Below are positions 29,101-43,568 of a stretch of DNA of 64,000 nt, piece by piece (within the stretch, counting starts at the first letter, position 1; every line of letters begins with the position of its first letter). The notes under the pieces are model-generated. The model did not search any database. It saw only the letters and a list, made by a program, of their open reading frames with translations, and was not told the origin of the DNA. Source of the DNA: Ascaris suum. Lineage: Eukaryota; Nematoda; Chromadorea; Rhabditida; Ascarididae. Where the stretch lies: the NCBI GenBank assembly GCA_013433145.1, contig CM024188.1, forward strand, positions 9,538,345-9,602,344. The letters are read 5' to 3'. The position numbers and the translations under genes were made by a program.

Positions 29101-32100
29101 GCAGATGCATTATTTATCAGCAGCGGTAACAACAGTAAGTAAACGAGATTAACAGAGCTAATCAATGATGCAAATAGTAAACAACGGCACCACAGAAAAG
29201 ATGAATGGTATAAGCTTTCCATCCCCCCCCCCCCCCTTGACCTTATCGTTCTACTACGACTATCGAGAAAACATGAAAGCTCAAGAGCGTTGCAGAGAAA
29301 AAAAAAACGAAAGTCCGGCGCAGCGACATCCTATAAGCGTACGCTTCTATCAAAAGACCAAAAAAGCAGAAAATTTTTGCGACGGCACTTGAAAACAGCA
29401 TTCTATGGGTCCTTTCGTTTTTCGCCACTTTTCAATTGAACGCCAGGAATGTCAACTCGAACGTCACAGTGAAACATTAGCCGCTGAATATACTTTCAGG
29501 ACTCGTCGGACGAAGCAATTCGAAAAAAAAAATTGAGATCAGTGAGTCCAGCTATATTTTGCAATGAGTAGAGGTGATCGATACACTGAATTCAAGGTGG
29601 ATGAAACGAGTTGAAGATTTTCAAAATAAAATAAGCCAAGCCCGTCAAAATCTTTCAAACGCAAACGAACTGCGCTCGAAGTTTTTTACCAGCTAAACGG
29701 ACAAAATGCATCAAAAATGCTGAAAGTTAGCCAAGAATTTCTAAGAGCGGATGAAACAAGCTGCAAGAATTTGAAAGTAAAGAAAAAGAGTCGACCTTTA
29801 GGGAAGGAAGGAGATCAAATGAGTCCAAAATTTTGAAAGCAACGGAAGCAAACGAAGTTTAGATGTTTTTAGACATCGCCCGAGCTCTTGAAATTCTTAC
29901 TGCCCCACCACGCCAAATTATGATAAGAAGTGAGCAGAAATTTTATTTTAGGCTGCGGACGATAAGCAAAAAATTCAAACAACGACAGCTAAGAACGCCT
30001 TTAAAATTTTGGTTTCTTCAACTCTTAGGGCCTGCTTCGTAGTAAAAGAAGAACGAATGAACGCAGCCACCGCGGTATTTCAATTATGGAATTTCACTTA
30101 ATCAGTTCTTTATAACTTAAATACTGCGCAGAAGGTGGAGGCAACTTTTGTGGCTTTCGATCGTGCCACCTGAGGCCTTGCAAAACATTTCCTGGAGACA
30201 GAACGCGGCCAAGGAAGTTTCGCGAAGGCTATCATGCGAGTATGAGCGGTCACCTGCGACAGTTACCAGAAGCCTGTGTTTTCGGTGCTTCGCAAGTTAA
30301 GAAAAAGCAAACAAAAGCTTTACTATTTTAGCAGTTGTGAAAGCAAAAGGTCTCAAGCAGCTAGCGCCTTCTTTCGACTATCCCGGAGTCTTAAAAACTA
30401 AAGCTATTGTCCAACGCAGAAAGGTTTCACCTTTCCAGATCTTTCCACATATACAGCCTCCACAAAAAAGGTATCCGAGAAAATGTACAACATTACCAGC
30501 TACCCATTTATACCTCTGAAGGTGAACGTACAGAACCACTTCGCAGGGAGGTAGCCGTTTGAGTGCCCAAAACTTAGTCCATAGAAATGGAAATCCACTA
30601 CAACAATTCCAGCGAATTTTGCAGAAAAAGGTCAGTGCTTTCGAACGAGCTCTCACATTAATCGGGAACAGTGAAATCGAAGAGAAAGACCACCAAAAGC
30701 GAACACGCTTACCTCATCTATGTTCCTCAGCCATTTGGCAATATTGTCGAAACTCTTTGCGTTCGTTATATCGTAAACCAGCATGATACCCATCGCACCG
30801 CGATAATACGAGGTCGTTATAGTATGAAATCTCTCCTGTCCGGCTGTATCCCTGCAAAATTGCTCGTCTTAGACAGCACAACACTGTACGTGCACAAATC
30901 GACTGAATAAATCAACCAAAATCGCGTGAAATCGGCCATTAAATGAAGCACTGCATTCATCAGTAAAGCTCAAAGACATTACCATTACAAGCCTTGCAAG
31001 GTTATAAAAAATTTTACTCAGCAAGTTGTTCGTCCGACAATTTCAACAGGGCATCAAAGCACCACACAGTGAATCTCTTACTAAAGATTAATAGGGTAAG
31101 ACGCCTTAAAAGGATGACGAGGTGTATTCGAGGCTTCAAAATAAGCAGTAAACAAGGCTCTAGATTTCAGGAAACGGAGCAGGAAGAGTCGGAAAACAGG
31201 AAGTCTGCGAATTCTCAGCTGCACCATTCGGCTGTTTCTGCCAATTCTATGAAGAAAAAAAAGTACAACGGCTGATATTCAGAAATGCATCAACTCGTCA
31301 GAAATTGGCATAACGAATAATTTTCGAGGAAATATTCCCATCCTGATTTTGATAGTCACAGTAAAGATATAAGAAATAAAAAACTTGTTTTTAATTAGAT
31401 AACAAGGATATTTCCTGCATCTCGAATCACATATGCCATTTTTGGATGACTTTCGGCAATTAATGCCTCTGATTTAATTTAATCAGCAACGATTAGATCG
31501 CGGACCATTCATTTCATCTCATGCTGCCACAATCGAATAGCTAAACAATTCTCCGAAAAATGTTGCAACGCTAATTTTCAATTGTTTGGGGGTAACCGCC
31601 AGAAGAACGTTAATCTGGACCCAAGTGGCAATTATGACTGAGTTCCCCATTACGGCTCAAAACTTCGTAAGCATGCTCTAGAAATCACGCACAAGACAAA
31701 TGGGAAGAGCAAGGACACAAACGAATAAAAAATCTCACCATATCTGCAATTTAATTTTCTTCCCCTTCAGTTCAATCGTCTTGATCTTGAAATCGATGCC
31801 TGCAACACACGCACAGTAACAGAACATGAACCTAACATCGCCTTCAGCAAACCTCTTGCACCACGGCCTGTCCATAGGAACACGACCGACTGAATTCTAT
31901 TTGTGAGATAACACTCGGATGGCAAAGAAAAGAAAAACAGTGCAAAAAGATGGCTCAGCGAATAAAGTGATAGAACCAATTTCTTCCTGTTTTCTGGCCA
32001 TCAGCTACGGTCGCGAGCAAGTCTAGAAATGAACACATCCGTGTGCACAAGCGTGCCACTATCACGTGGAATTATCTTCGTCGTCTGCAGATAACCAGCC

Positions 32101-34333
32101 ATTTACTATTCACTACATACCATTCAATACCTACGGTGTTGGAGATTCAAAAAATACTAGAACACCTCAAAGTTATTTCGTGATCAATTCAACAGGGTTA
32201 TACAAGAATACTGCTTATGCCGCATCTGTACCGGTTGTGCTTGTGCTGATAATTGAGTGCACTGATAAAGTGCTTACAACAATGTTCCTACTACGCATTT
32301 GCAATGCTAAAGCCAAGAATATGCAAACGTTAGAAGTACCTAGTGAATTCTCTACTGGCAAACTCTGCAACACTGCCATTAGAGACTGGTGAACATCACC
32401 GCATCGCTATAGGTAAGCGTTGAGTGCTACATATTTGCAATGACGCAGGCTGGCAACTAAAATACCACCTTATTTCTATCAGTATACAAACCATCAGAAA
32501 AAAGTTATCACAGCAGGGATATTTGGGCAAAAAAAAGCTTCTTAGAGGCTCCAGCACACAAAACCCTGTGTCATTTCATATAGTTATGTCAGCGGCACAG
32601 CTACTTCAACAGGAAACGCGTCAGGAAACTATGTTGTCTTGGAAGTATAGATTAGTGACTTTGACAGTAAAGGTCGCAATCTAATAAGCAATGGTACGCT
32701 CAAAATACGTAGACCACCAATAAGTGACTCAATAATGTACGAGCAATGATCCAATAGCACAAAGCCCAATCAGAGCAACACAGCAAATAGCTGGCTATGG
32801 GTATGGAAGTCGCTGAGGGTTGCAAAGCCTCCTAAGACATCCCCTCCCCTCTTAACAAGTCTCAAGATTCGGTAACCGCCTCCTTGAGTGACAGAACAGA
32901 GGCGGAATAGAGAAGTATTTCCTAGTATGGATGGCACGATCAGCTGTTTACGCGTAAGCTGTACTGCAGGTCATATTACGGGCAATGTTTGCAACATGCT
33001 CGATGCAGCACAATTTTCATATTCATAGCAAGTAAGTGGTGCAAAGAAATGTCGCGCTTACTCTGCATGTCTACCCGATTTTGGTGTTATGAGCACTGAA
33101 AACATCCGGAAACTATACCACCATATCTGAACAAACCGCTTCATTTTCCTGATCAGCTTTGAGGGAACTGAATACAATATTTTATGCTCTTTCATTACCT
33201 AAATAGCTTAAATATTGCTCGATGCCTTCCCACCTTCCTTTAGTAGTTTGACATTATAAAAACCAGGGATCTGCGGCGAAATCTCGGTTGTTTCGATATT
33301 CCGAAGCCCCCAAAGTTCGGGACCTAAAATGACCTGAAGTTTCAGGTTTTCAAGGGCTCCACTAAAATTTTTTTGGTAGCTAACAATGTTGCTAGTGAAA
33401 TGTTCGGCATTTTAATTCATAATCATAGTTTGCATAAGCCTCATCCATTCGTAAAGGTTACTGCGCGGTTGACTGTAAGCGAGCTCGGACCAGACTGCTT
33501 GCCTCTGTTCTACCGAGCTATTCTGCCAACCCTCATGAGGATGAGGGAGGTGGAGCAGGTCCCGATCCTCTCTTGCGCGGAACAACGGTGAATCGACTCG
33601 TCGGTATCCGATGGACAGCAAACAAGCCTATACCTTAACCTTCGCGCGATCTTACAACTTCACCTAAGCGGAAATGAAAGCAATGTGAAGAGACATTTCT
33701 TCGTAATAAATACCATGTTGATTAAAGAAAAAAGTTTGCATGAGCGACACAACAGTCAAACTAACTGCGGCAAGCAGTCTTGACCCTCACACGACGCGTA
33801 TGATATTACTTTCAGTTATTTTATAGGTTTAAAACTACGCACCTAACATTCTGTTTCATTTCGTTCCCGTGTCATCGTGACCATGATTGCCGCATCCTTT
33901 TGTAATGACTCAGAAGCGTGCGTCTTGCCTAGGCAAGCCACTATCGGGCACAAAAAGATACTGCGCAGTAACAGAAGTATGCTTTGTCCACTTCGCAATA
34001 AACACGCACCTATATAAGCAAGAGGGATCCATGGATAGAGATGTCGATAAACGAATGTAAATGTGAAGGTTTTCAAATCTCCACCCTATAAATCACCTGA
34101 TTAGAAGAATACAGCGCTTATGCCGAGTGGGATAGATCCTCCTGCGCGGCTGTGTAATGCACTAAAGAAAAAAAAAGAACAAAGATGATGCAAAGAAAAA
34201 AATGACCAATTGTTGAGATGAATGTCGTGTTGAAAGCATCGTCACTGAATCTGTACAGGATACACGTCTTGCCCACACCGCTGTCACCAATAAGAAGCAG
34301 CTTGAACAACAGATCGTACTGCTTCTTAGCCAT
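26121..34333 (-). CDS. rab-10: Ras-related GTPase RAB-10 (five exons, 201 aa)
   Basis: Exons: 34333-34207, 31799-31739, 30851-30713, 27353-27162 and 26207-26121. All junctions keep frame, and the sum is 606 nt including TGA. The product starts [20 protein letters not shown]. It contains the P-loop GDSGVGKT (about residues 16-23), switch [20 protein letters not shown] (switch II), NKCDM and ETSAK guanine-recognition motifs, and a C-terminal Cys-Cys for geranylgeranylation. The effector region [20 protein letters not shown] is typical of the Rab8/10/13 group. Overall identity and length match nematode RAB-10 best; Rab8 is the alternative. The protein directs endocytic recycling and basolateral or secretory trafficking on endosomal and Golgi membranes. 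Introns range from 0.9 to 3.4 kb. Confidence 0.95.
28004..28041. other. short hairpin inside rab-10 intron
   Basis: CTGGTGGCCGCATTA pairs with TAATGCGGGCACCACCAG across a 5-base loop, leaving a 3-base bulge. It is small and isolated, and could be part of a foldback repeat. Confidence 0.5.
28700..29165. repeat. degenerate triplet (ACT/GCT/AAC-like) repeat tract
   Basis: Roughly 450 bases show a loose three-base rhythm dominated by ACT, GCT, ACC and AAC units with many substitutions. It has stop codons in all frames, so it reads as an eroded trinucleotide satellite rather than coding sequence. It sits within a rab-10 intron. Confidence 0.5.
29223..29236 (+). repeat. poly-C run
   Basis: A homopolymer of about 14 C in the rab-10 intron. 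Confidence 0.85.
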
Positions 34334-37300
34334 TTGACCTCAAGCACACGTTTTTAGTCACAAGTTCCAAAGGACAGAGAGCTCCATCGCCGTTTCACGC
34401 CAATCACTGGTGTTCAACCAAACTTCGAAATTTCTACTTATCTATATGGGTCGACAAAAGAAGATTATAACATAAGCAAGTCAGCCTAGCATTAAGAGAA
34501 AATAATGTAAAATATTAATGCAGCTTACACGAAAAAACAATGAGAAATGTAGAAAAAAACACACATCAACAACCCTGGAGCATGCAAGGCCTAGCATGCT
34601 CTCCGCTCTTTGAGTTTGCTCGAAACGACTAGCGATTTCATGGAAGAATACAATTAAGGCCATTGGCGGTACTGAACAAAAAGTTCTAAGGACTCTACCG
34701 CTGACTAGAGGCCACAGCCTCGATTTACTTACTTTACGCTTCAGTTATACAAAATAATAAAGAAACAGGTGGTGCATTAAACCCCCCTCCCCGCGAAGTT
34801 CGACGTTCGTAAAAAAGTCGACATCTGGAAGATCATTTTTACCGCCTTGAACCCAACACAATAATACTCGTCACGAGAGGCAAAGAAAAATCGAACGCAG
34901 CTGTCAATCACACACGCAAAGAATTCGTAAACCAACATCTTCCCACAGTCGAAGAGAGAGAGCAGACAAAATGAGTGAATGCGATCAGCAGAAACATGAG
35001 TGGTTAAATAAATCGAAAGCACCGATATCACTGCCAACACAAGCCAAGGAAGTGGCCGATGCAAATGTGTTGATGTGTACGCACACTGCCACAGCAGTGA
35101 TGAGTGACCAACGTCAGCACCACTACAGAATATTTCAATTTCCTGTCTAGCCCTAAACAGATGCAGCCGTCTGGTTGATGCATGCACAAAAGCGCAACTG
35201 TTAAACGTGTATGCCAGTGCCCGCTGTGACAAGCGCCTCTGAGAGGTTAGCAATTTGCCACTTGGCCAGTCTGGATGCGTGGCGCACGGCGCTTCATTGC
35301 GGCACACCGCGCGTCTATGATGGGGGGCGCGTGCGGTCGTGCCATCACTCCCTTTCCCTTCCCCATCCCCTCTAAAGTTATGCTGGAAAGGCAACTCGAC
35401 CTAAAAAGTGATTACTAGGAATCTGAATCGGCAACGTTCGCAGGTAAAATTTATGGAATATTGCAGTTTCAAGGGTGCAAATTTGACGTAAAAACTGCAG
35501 AAGAATAAAACGTGGAAAACACAATTTCATCAAAGGCCACTGAATAGTCGAGCAAAATCAACTTCAAGTATCCATATTTAGAAGACAATTTTGAACGGTA
35601 ACATTGTTTATCTAGTCATAGTGAGGTTTGACGACTACCTGCCACCAGCGTATTTTCACAGGAAGAAAACTCAGCAAACAAAACTACCCTGCCTTTCGAC
35701 ATATTCAACGATAGGGGCGTAAACTTCCCACAAAAGTTATTCTCATCGATCACCTCCCAATAAAGGTAAGCAGGATAATCTTTTGCAGACAACGAATTTT
35801 GTGGATTATGCTTCAAAACAAATGAAACAAAGACTCTAATATACTCAACCGTGGAGGCAGAATCTGAAACTTCAAAACATCAGTGCCCTATTTCACCATT
35901 GTGTTTTTGATTGTGCACGTGCTGAAAATATGGGCTTTTAAATTTTTAGACGGTGAACTCGGTCGGCGGGGCCAACTCGTTGTCCGTTCAGAGTGCCGAA
36001 ATCGTTACTAAATTGCAAAAGTAACGCGCATCGACGGCGTAAACGTGGAATCGAATGGTTCATCATTACGACAGATCGATCCGCTTGGCAGAATAGAAGA
36101 GAAGTATCACATGAGAGTGCTGAAGCTATCCACCAGCGCCTTCTCAAAGTTAATCATGCGTACAACGCGTCTTCACTAAGAAACAGTGATGAAATTTATT
36201 GCGACACTACTCTCTCGGAGTTCAACGAGTATATCGACCTGCCAAGACGGTCGAGCACCTAAAGATCGAGAACAACACCAATGCAGACGTCTCCGTAGTC
36301 ATGATGAACTCTGGAGATGACTCTGGCAATCTGGAGATGTGAACGGACCGATCTAATCGGGGGAAGGGGGGGGGGGTCAAGACTTTACAAAAACAAAGTT
36401 TATCGATGAAAGTCTTGATTTCAACGCACTCCGACTGCACTAGAATAAAATAAAAACCGATAAAAAAGGGCAACGAACAACGAATACCTATAGATACACC
36501 TTAACATACACCGCTCAGCAGCATTAAGAGTATGAAGTACAAAGAGAATAAGAATGGTACCAACTACAACAGTACACCAACACGAAAGCTAGTAAAGCAA
36601 GGAAGGAAACAACGTGATGGCTGCCATCAAGCCTTCCCCCTCCTTGCGCAACCTGCTTCACCTCAGCAACAAACTTCCACCCGCCATCATCCTGCGCGGC
36701 ATAGCACAGCCTTGCGGCCAAACTTGCGTCGATTCGTCCAAGCGTTGAAAATTGCTCTAAATATTCGTTCATGTTCGCAACAATCGTGGACAGTTTACAT
36801 CGTCGCTCGGTAATTTTTTTGCCAGACATGTGATTGTTAAAATGCATCCCTGTCTATGTGTCTGCATTTTCAACAGATATCACTGTCGCAAAATTGGAAC
36901 CGTTTGGTGTTTGAAGCATTCACGAGAACAGGAAAGACATGGCGTTTGAGGCGGTCTGGAAAACTAGTAGTCTCGTATAGCAAAGTTTGTGGTAGCGGAT
37001 TAAACATAAACAACGACTGATTTCTAATATCAAAGAAGAGGAAATACATGCTGCATGTTCGCAGATTTATGATATGGAAACGCCGATATACGACAAACGA
37101 ATAGAATCCCAGTGAAATAATAAAACAGCAGAAAATCCTACACATCAACAAGGTCGTTAATGTGCAAGTTTTCACTTAAAGTTGGAGAGACCATCAGACA
37201 TTACTATATCAGCGATTATGCATTTGGAAGGAGCAGCAACGCTGTGTACAGTTGCGTCAACAATGTTGTTGCTGTCCGCTATTTTTCTTCCAAACTGAAG

Positions 37301-40300
37301 CGAATCTCATAAAAAGCACATCGTAAAATTTATGAACTATAAACTATGTGCGAAGAACGTTTTGCAGAATACTGCGAAAGCTTTGCCACAACCATTTAAA
37401 TGCGAAGTTTGCATGCCTTAAGCAATTTTGCTGGGAACTAGCAAGTATAAATTTACTGTAGTGTTCGTTTCACCTTAAATTTGCATATAGTGATGGTGAT
37501 CGGAGGTGGGCTCAACAGTGTCGATGCACCCGCATTCTTCGATGCAAGAAACATTTCATGCGAAAATTGGTGCAAGACAAGAGTGCTTAGAAGCAAGAAA
37601 TTTGTGAAATTGCCATCACATTTTTACACCTCAATTCTAAGGCATTCAGACGGCCCTAAGTTCTCATACGATTCCATTTGCAACACATTCGCTCATCAAT
37701 AACCATTGATGCGATAATCCCGCCGGCACCGCCTTATTATGTCATTCTCTTACTGCTTCCTGTTGTGTTGTTGTTGGAGAACGTGAATGAATCCGCCAAT
37801 AAGAATTTATTTCGTTTATGCTCAACACAGTGCTAACAATTTTTTGCGTTGATTGTTTCCTGTATTAGCGAACCCTTTGAAGATGATACGTGCTAACGAA
37901 AACTTCAGCTTAGTGCTAGAACACATTCTTCTATGCTGCAGCTCCACCTGACAATTATGTGAATGAACGATTAGCCGAATCTCAAGTATATGCACATGAA
38001 CGAAAGCAATTAAGACATTCAGTTGGCCACGTAATTGAATTCGTGCGAAGTTTTTCCGAACAAGGAAATTTAGATAGTGAGATAATCAGGGCTGATTAAA
38101 CATGCAAACGATCAGAACGACGGAAGTGGTCGGCCAATACTAGTTATCTGACATGGAATATTGCAAACTTGTTAATGGTGTGATGATGAAAATCACAATG
38201 ACTAATTACAGCAGTTCAAATAAAGGCGGGAATTTGGTCAAGAATCATAAGTTTTTTTCAAATTCTAGTAGGAGCATCACAAAACATTCAACTTCGTCGT
38301 CCTCACACTAGGGAACTTTCAGTGATAAAATTTGTTGGCGACTTGGCCACTCTGGAAGAGGGAAGTGGGGGAGGGCATGAAGCGAACGAATATACCTGCA
38401 CCGTCTGTGCTGCTTAATAATTAGAAGCGTCACTTTACACACCTTTATGTTTATGTTTGAAAGACCGACTCGCCAAGTTTGGCGGCGGTCTGAGGCACTT
38501 TCGGAATGCTTGCACCTTGATCATCTCGGCATCAGTCAAAACACATTAGCACGAATGTGGACATCTAAGAGCTAAACAAGAGCTCAATGTCTTATCGAAA
38601 ACATTGGTAAATAAAAAAAAGACAGCGAAAATATGCAGCCATATTACTGAGCGAAAAAAAGGGAAAGAACTACCACAGCGACGCCGAATGTGGATCAATC
38701 GATTGACCACTTGTGCTTCGAATACCAATTAGGAAATTTTTGAGCGATCAGTGGCAGTCGGGTTCGGATCAGTGGGCAGGGGGGGGGGGTGAGCTAACTT
38801 TTGGCTGTGCTCAGGTTAACGCTGAAGAAATAACAAATACAGGTGCAATGCGTTCGGTGCAAATCACAGCAATTTCTGGAATAACAACATGTCGAGACCA
38901 CATCTAATCCTCCCCTCATTCATAACGCAGAGTGTAATAACGGTGACGTGACAAACCAGTGACAACGTTAAATGTTTGCATATCGATGAGAAAAACATCA
39001 CCACAGCAAATGTACTGATTATTTAGATAAAGGGTGCTGATGAGAGAGACAACTTCAAGAAGTGATTAAGGTGAACTCAGCCATTAATGCTTCGGAGCAC
39101 GACGAGAAGATGACATAGAGTGAGGGCGGACTGAATATAAGGAGGAAGATTCCAGAAAAGTGGTCCACTCTAGCAAGGAAGAGCCGCCTTCAAAACGATG
39201 TTTTGACACTGAGAAAAATATTTAGTTTCTAAAATGCGTTCCATAAGTTGAAAAGTAGTGAGAGTTTAGTAATGAAAAGTTTTTAAAAAAGAAGCAGTCA
39301 AGATGGATGCGCCGAATCTGAGAGTCCGTAGAAAACGCATTTCAATGGGTAAAAGCCGGCGAGCCATAGATCCACTGAAACGAGCCGACAAACATCTGCA
39401 TGGGGCGCTACACGTGCGCACAACTAGGCTCTGAAACGTGACGCAATGGCAGTCGAGTTGCCAAAATCGGTTGCATTTCGCATCACAAAAGTTACTGATA
39501 AACATGCTCATCGAGCAGATTTGAATTTGTTCGTCGTTTCAGGATAACGACTTCGTAGCGGTGTGAAAAGAGGTTCGATTATAAATCAGCTGTTAATATC
39601 GGCCAATCTAGTTAATTATTAGGTACAGATGGAACAACCAAGGTACTCTTCAAGAATCTCACTTTTGTTTCTAGGCTTTTTAAGAACACTGCTAATAGCA
39701 TTGTGGTCGTAGTGGGTTCGTTAAAACATCAAAACGTCCCACAGTAGGTTTGAAATGTTGCAGGAAATAAGCTAGATTTTATGGCACAGTAATCAGTTTT
39801 CCTCAGGTGCCTTGAAGGTTTTCTATTTTAGTGGAACAATACGTCGCATTCAGTGTCATGATAATTCAGTCAAAGTTTGTCGCCAACTTCCTCAACGAAA
39901 GTCATCAGTTCAAGAACTTTCCTCGACCTCCTCCTAATCGTTTGCTCCCTCCTCTCCTGTAAACAACTAAAAACTCAAATCTTGAATTCTTGAGCCTTCT
40001 CAACGCTTAAGGCGCTTCCCATGTGCGGTTAATAATCCTTTACACGTGAGAAGAGAAAACGAGCCCAATGCGCCGTCGAACAAGCGATGAGAAATACTAA
40101 AACTAAATGCAACGCTTGCCCGCACAAATATCGGCAACGATAAAACCCTGACTTATCCTGGGTATTCAGCTGTAAATCTGCACCGGCTGACTCGGTTCAT
40201 TTCGGCGTAGGAATATGCGGATGAACGGCTTCCGCAATGATCTGTGCTAAACAAGAAACTGTAAAACGCATTAGGGAAACTCTTTGAAGCCCGCCCCGCC

Positions 40301-40356
40301 TGTTTAAAGTTGTGCTGAGAACTTATCTAAATAGCGTTGCCCAAATGTTTTGCTGT
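34334..40356. other. 5' flank of rab-10 and gene-poor interval
   Basis: The first kilobase should hold the rab-10 promoter and any 5' untranslated exon. No spliced-leader acceptor can be asserted. A 205-codon minus-strand frame (34777-35394) lies here in locally G/C-richer sequence without recognisable motif. Poly-G runs occur near 36366 and 38780. No gene is recognised to 40356. Confidence 0.4.
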
Positions 40357-40594
40357 GCGAGATTTGCTTCATATGACTGCAGCGTTTTTCTTTTTCACAT
40401 TCAATGGTTCTTGTGTGGGATGTTTCAAGGGTATACTAGCAGCTGCTCTTGAAGAATAGAAAGAGCGAGGAAGAAATTTCCCAGCCCTGAGCCCTTCCTG
40501 GGATAGTTTTTCTTTTCAAAGAGTAGAAGATCTGGACCAGTAAAGGTGCACAAACGCATTGAGCAAACATCGAACATCCTGCCAGACTTGAACA
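40357..40594. repeat. 238-bp dispersed repeat, copy 1
   Basis: It matches the reverse complement of 63763-64000 over 238 bases with no gaps and about six substitutions (about 97% identity). Homology stops sharply at 40594. It has no recognised protein motif. It is probably part of a recently active mobile element or a recent inverted segmental copy. Confidence 0.9.
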
Positions 40595-43568
40595 TACATT
40601 TTCCAAAGGTTGATCTGGCTTTTAGCGTTCTCCTTTGAGCCCTCGAATCCATAGCTCCCCTCATGTTTTAGACTTTACCAACATGCATGACGCCTCCTTT
40701 CTCGCCACATCTTGGGACTTGCCCCACCCTGAACAAGTTTTGCGAACTATGAAGCGTGCTAGCTTTGTTTCAGCGAAGCTGATACACCCCATTCCTATTA
40801 GGGTCTGCGAAAGTTCAAGGATTCAATCCGAAAAAGAAAACAAAACAAACGAGACGAGCCACCAGTTTGCATATGTGTGCTGCAGAAGCCGACGCAGCTG
40901 ATCATCAACAAACAATGCGTGATTGTGTATCTGTGCTGCATTGCCACAAAACAAGGCGTCAACAATGAACGCGGCGTCATACACAACGAACAGCAGCGAC
41001 TTCGATGTCACTATTTATTCAACACTTGTAAGCTGCATGAGAACCTAACGGGATATTAACGTGCTAGATTACATCAAGGTAATGATGCCCTCAGTTAATT
41101 TCCGGCATCATAACAACAACGCTTGCATTTTTTGAAATCAGTCAACAACCTGCAACACGGTCATATATTTTCCTTACAAGCACTCCTCCACTTGAAATGG
41201 AAGCAAAAGCTTAATAAGTTGTCTACGATCTACGCAACGAACGCCACTACAAATCGGTCTCAACTTGCGAAGTTCATATCTGTGTGCTGCGTCGACGATT
41301 GCAAGTTGTTGTCAAAGACACGAAAATAACACAAACTCTTTGCTCTGTTCCGCTTTCTTTGAAAACAACTCAACAACGTTTAGCAAGCGGAAACGGAGAA
41401 CATTTGATGTTGCACTCATCGGTTATGGAACAGCACGTAATGAAGAAAGTGAGGTCGCCATGAGTCATCAAGACAGATGTAATCAGCATTGCAGTTCATT
41501 GCCTCCCGATCATCACTTCTCGATACTCTTTCTTGGATAGCCCATTAAGCCTGCTATTCTCTGTTTCAACGGAGATCATCACTTCTCAAACCCATCAATC
41601 AATCCTGTTATGGTCGGCCAAAGTTCTAGGAATCACAGATTCTTTGAAGTACTTCCTTCCGATAAAATACACTGCGCATCCGTAAACTGCACAACTCTGC
41701 AATTCTCCGATTAATGAAAGGCGAATGACAACAACAGCAAATGCTGAATAAAGCTGGGAAATGCACAGCAAAGGGTGGACAACAGAAGCTTCAATGAAAA
41801 CTTCCAGCTAGACATGAAGGACCGCAAAATATTCACAAGGTTGGGCGTGGGAGAAAGAAAATAGGTGAAGAAAAAGGAAACCCACAAGAGAAACCGTGAC
41901 ACGTGCATCTGTGGAAATTGTTCGGATGTTCGGTTGTGCAGAGGTATACGTCAGCAAGATGAACCAAATTTGAGGTCTATCAATCCCTAACGTCCGATGA
42001 CTTCAGTTACAAAACCAGGTACTTTCCAAAGTCATTTTATGGGACACCTCAATAAAAAACAAGAAGAGCCAAGTACTACACAACATACAGTCACACTGCA
42101 CGTACCAATCATCATGGAAACCGATACAAGAGGAAATGCTCTCGTGTAGCGATGACACCTTTCGAACAAACAACACAATCAAGCAATGAATTAGAGACGC
42201 AAAAAACACCTTCCTTCTCCTTAAAACTGCTCCCACCAGGCTAAATAAATCTTAAATCTGCAGAATCATTCCCGCGGCCAAGGCCGAACCAATTATTAAC
42301 AATCCCTCTCCAAAAAGTGGTCGAAGGACACACTATGACAGTGCGATGGGAGCGGAAGTCGGTGAATTTATGCATACCTCTTTCCGCCAACACACACACC
42401 ACAGGTAACTTCGCATTGATCGATCGGTGAGCGATTTCTCTGTCGTGAGTTAACAGCTTCTCATGGTTTCTTGATCTGATGGCTAAGAGGCCCTATTTGC
42501 AAAAGAAAACTATTCTTTAAGCTGCGTCTTATAAGACGGCAGGTTTCAACTCTCTCAAAATGCCGCAGGAGGGGAGTAATTCGCAACAAGCAAATTTTGC
42601 GATAATGAGGGGTGCTACTTGAATTTAAAACTCTCATGAGAAGCGCGTTAGATTTCGAAGCTCCCGAGACTGTTGCATGGGTGCGAATGTAATCAAGAGG
42701 TGATGCAGAGAATCCTATTTGAGTAGGGTGGGTGAAATCAAAGTTTTTGCAGATGATCAAGATGTTTCATTCATGCCAAATCAAGGTTAACAACGAGTCT
42801 TTCTAAAGAATTATTCTAACGGAAACAAGCTCAAGAGAACCAAAACAAAGTATCACGTCACAAATGAAGTATCAAAAGAGTACGATGGAACACCCGTCAC
42901 GGATCAAGACTCAGTTTTTTTTTTTTATTTAGGCTTTCATCAAGCAATATTTGTGTTCTTTTTACGTTCCAAAAGGGATCAGTGAGGAAGCACTTAATTA
43001 TTAATATCCCTTCGATGTTACGGGCAGTCATGCGAAATACAGTGAAAAGCGGCCACTGAGGTGGACGGCACGCAGGTGAAGTTAGAATGGTGCACGCCAA
43101 CCAAGATGTCTATTAGTGCGCTGAATGTTATCTCATTAAAGAGTACGAATGAAAACTCGCGTTGAACACCACGCATATGCACTCGTATCGGAATTCCGCT
43201 TCTTGTGTGGAGTTACCTGCGACTGAAACTACTTCTGGTACCAGGATTTGTTCATGCTCTGTGCCTCCGTCGGGAACGGCGATGAAACGGAAGATCACCC
43301 AGTCTCCGGATCGCTCGGGCCGCCTCCCCTTTCATCCCCTCTAGAAGGTGAGGAAAATGAGGTTTTGTACTTGTTAGGCCTTGCAGCCGCGAAAGGTTGA
43401 AAAAATCTCCGACGAGGACCCTCACAAACAACAAATATACACTGATGAATGTACAAAAAATCACGAGAAAACAAACCTTAAATCAGCAAAAACAACCCCT
43501 CTCTTAGGTGTTCGAGACAGCAAAAAGCTTCAAACAAGGACTTGAGGACAACAGTTCGATGGCAATCT
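40595..43568. other. interval between repeat copy 1 and the MBD gene; no recognised genes
   Basis: Only short unsupported frames are present. The right end, about 43400-43568, is the likely 3' untranslated region and flank of the minus-strand MBD2/3-type gene. Confidence 0.45.

Larger units (their letters stand above)
27354..30712. other. rab-10 intron 4 with low-complexity content
   Basis: A 3.36-kb intron (minus strand) separating the exon ending NIDE from the exon starting HASEDV. It contains a small hairpin at 28004, a degenerate triplet tract at 28700-29160, a C-run at 29223 and diffuse A/G-rich repeats at 29590-29850. No exon-like frame conflicts with the rab-10 splice. Confidence 0.8.

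Noticed and set aside
34777..35394. 205-codon minus-strand open frame upstream of rab-10
   Set aside because: No motif. It lies in locally G/C-richer sequence where chance frames lengthen, and more probably covers the rab-10 5' flank.
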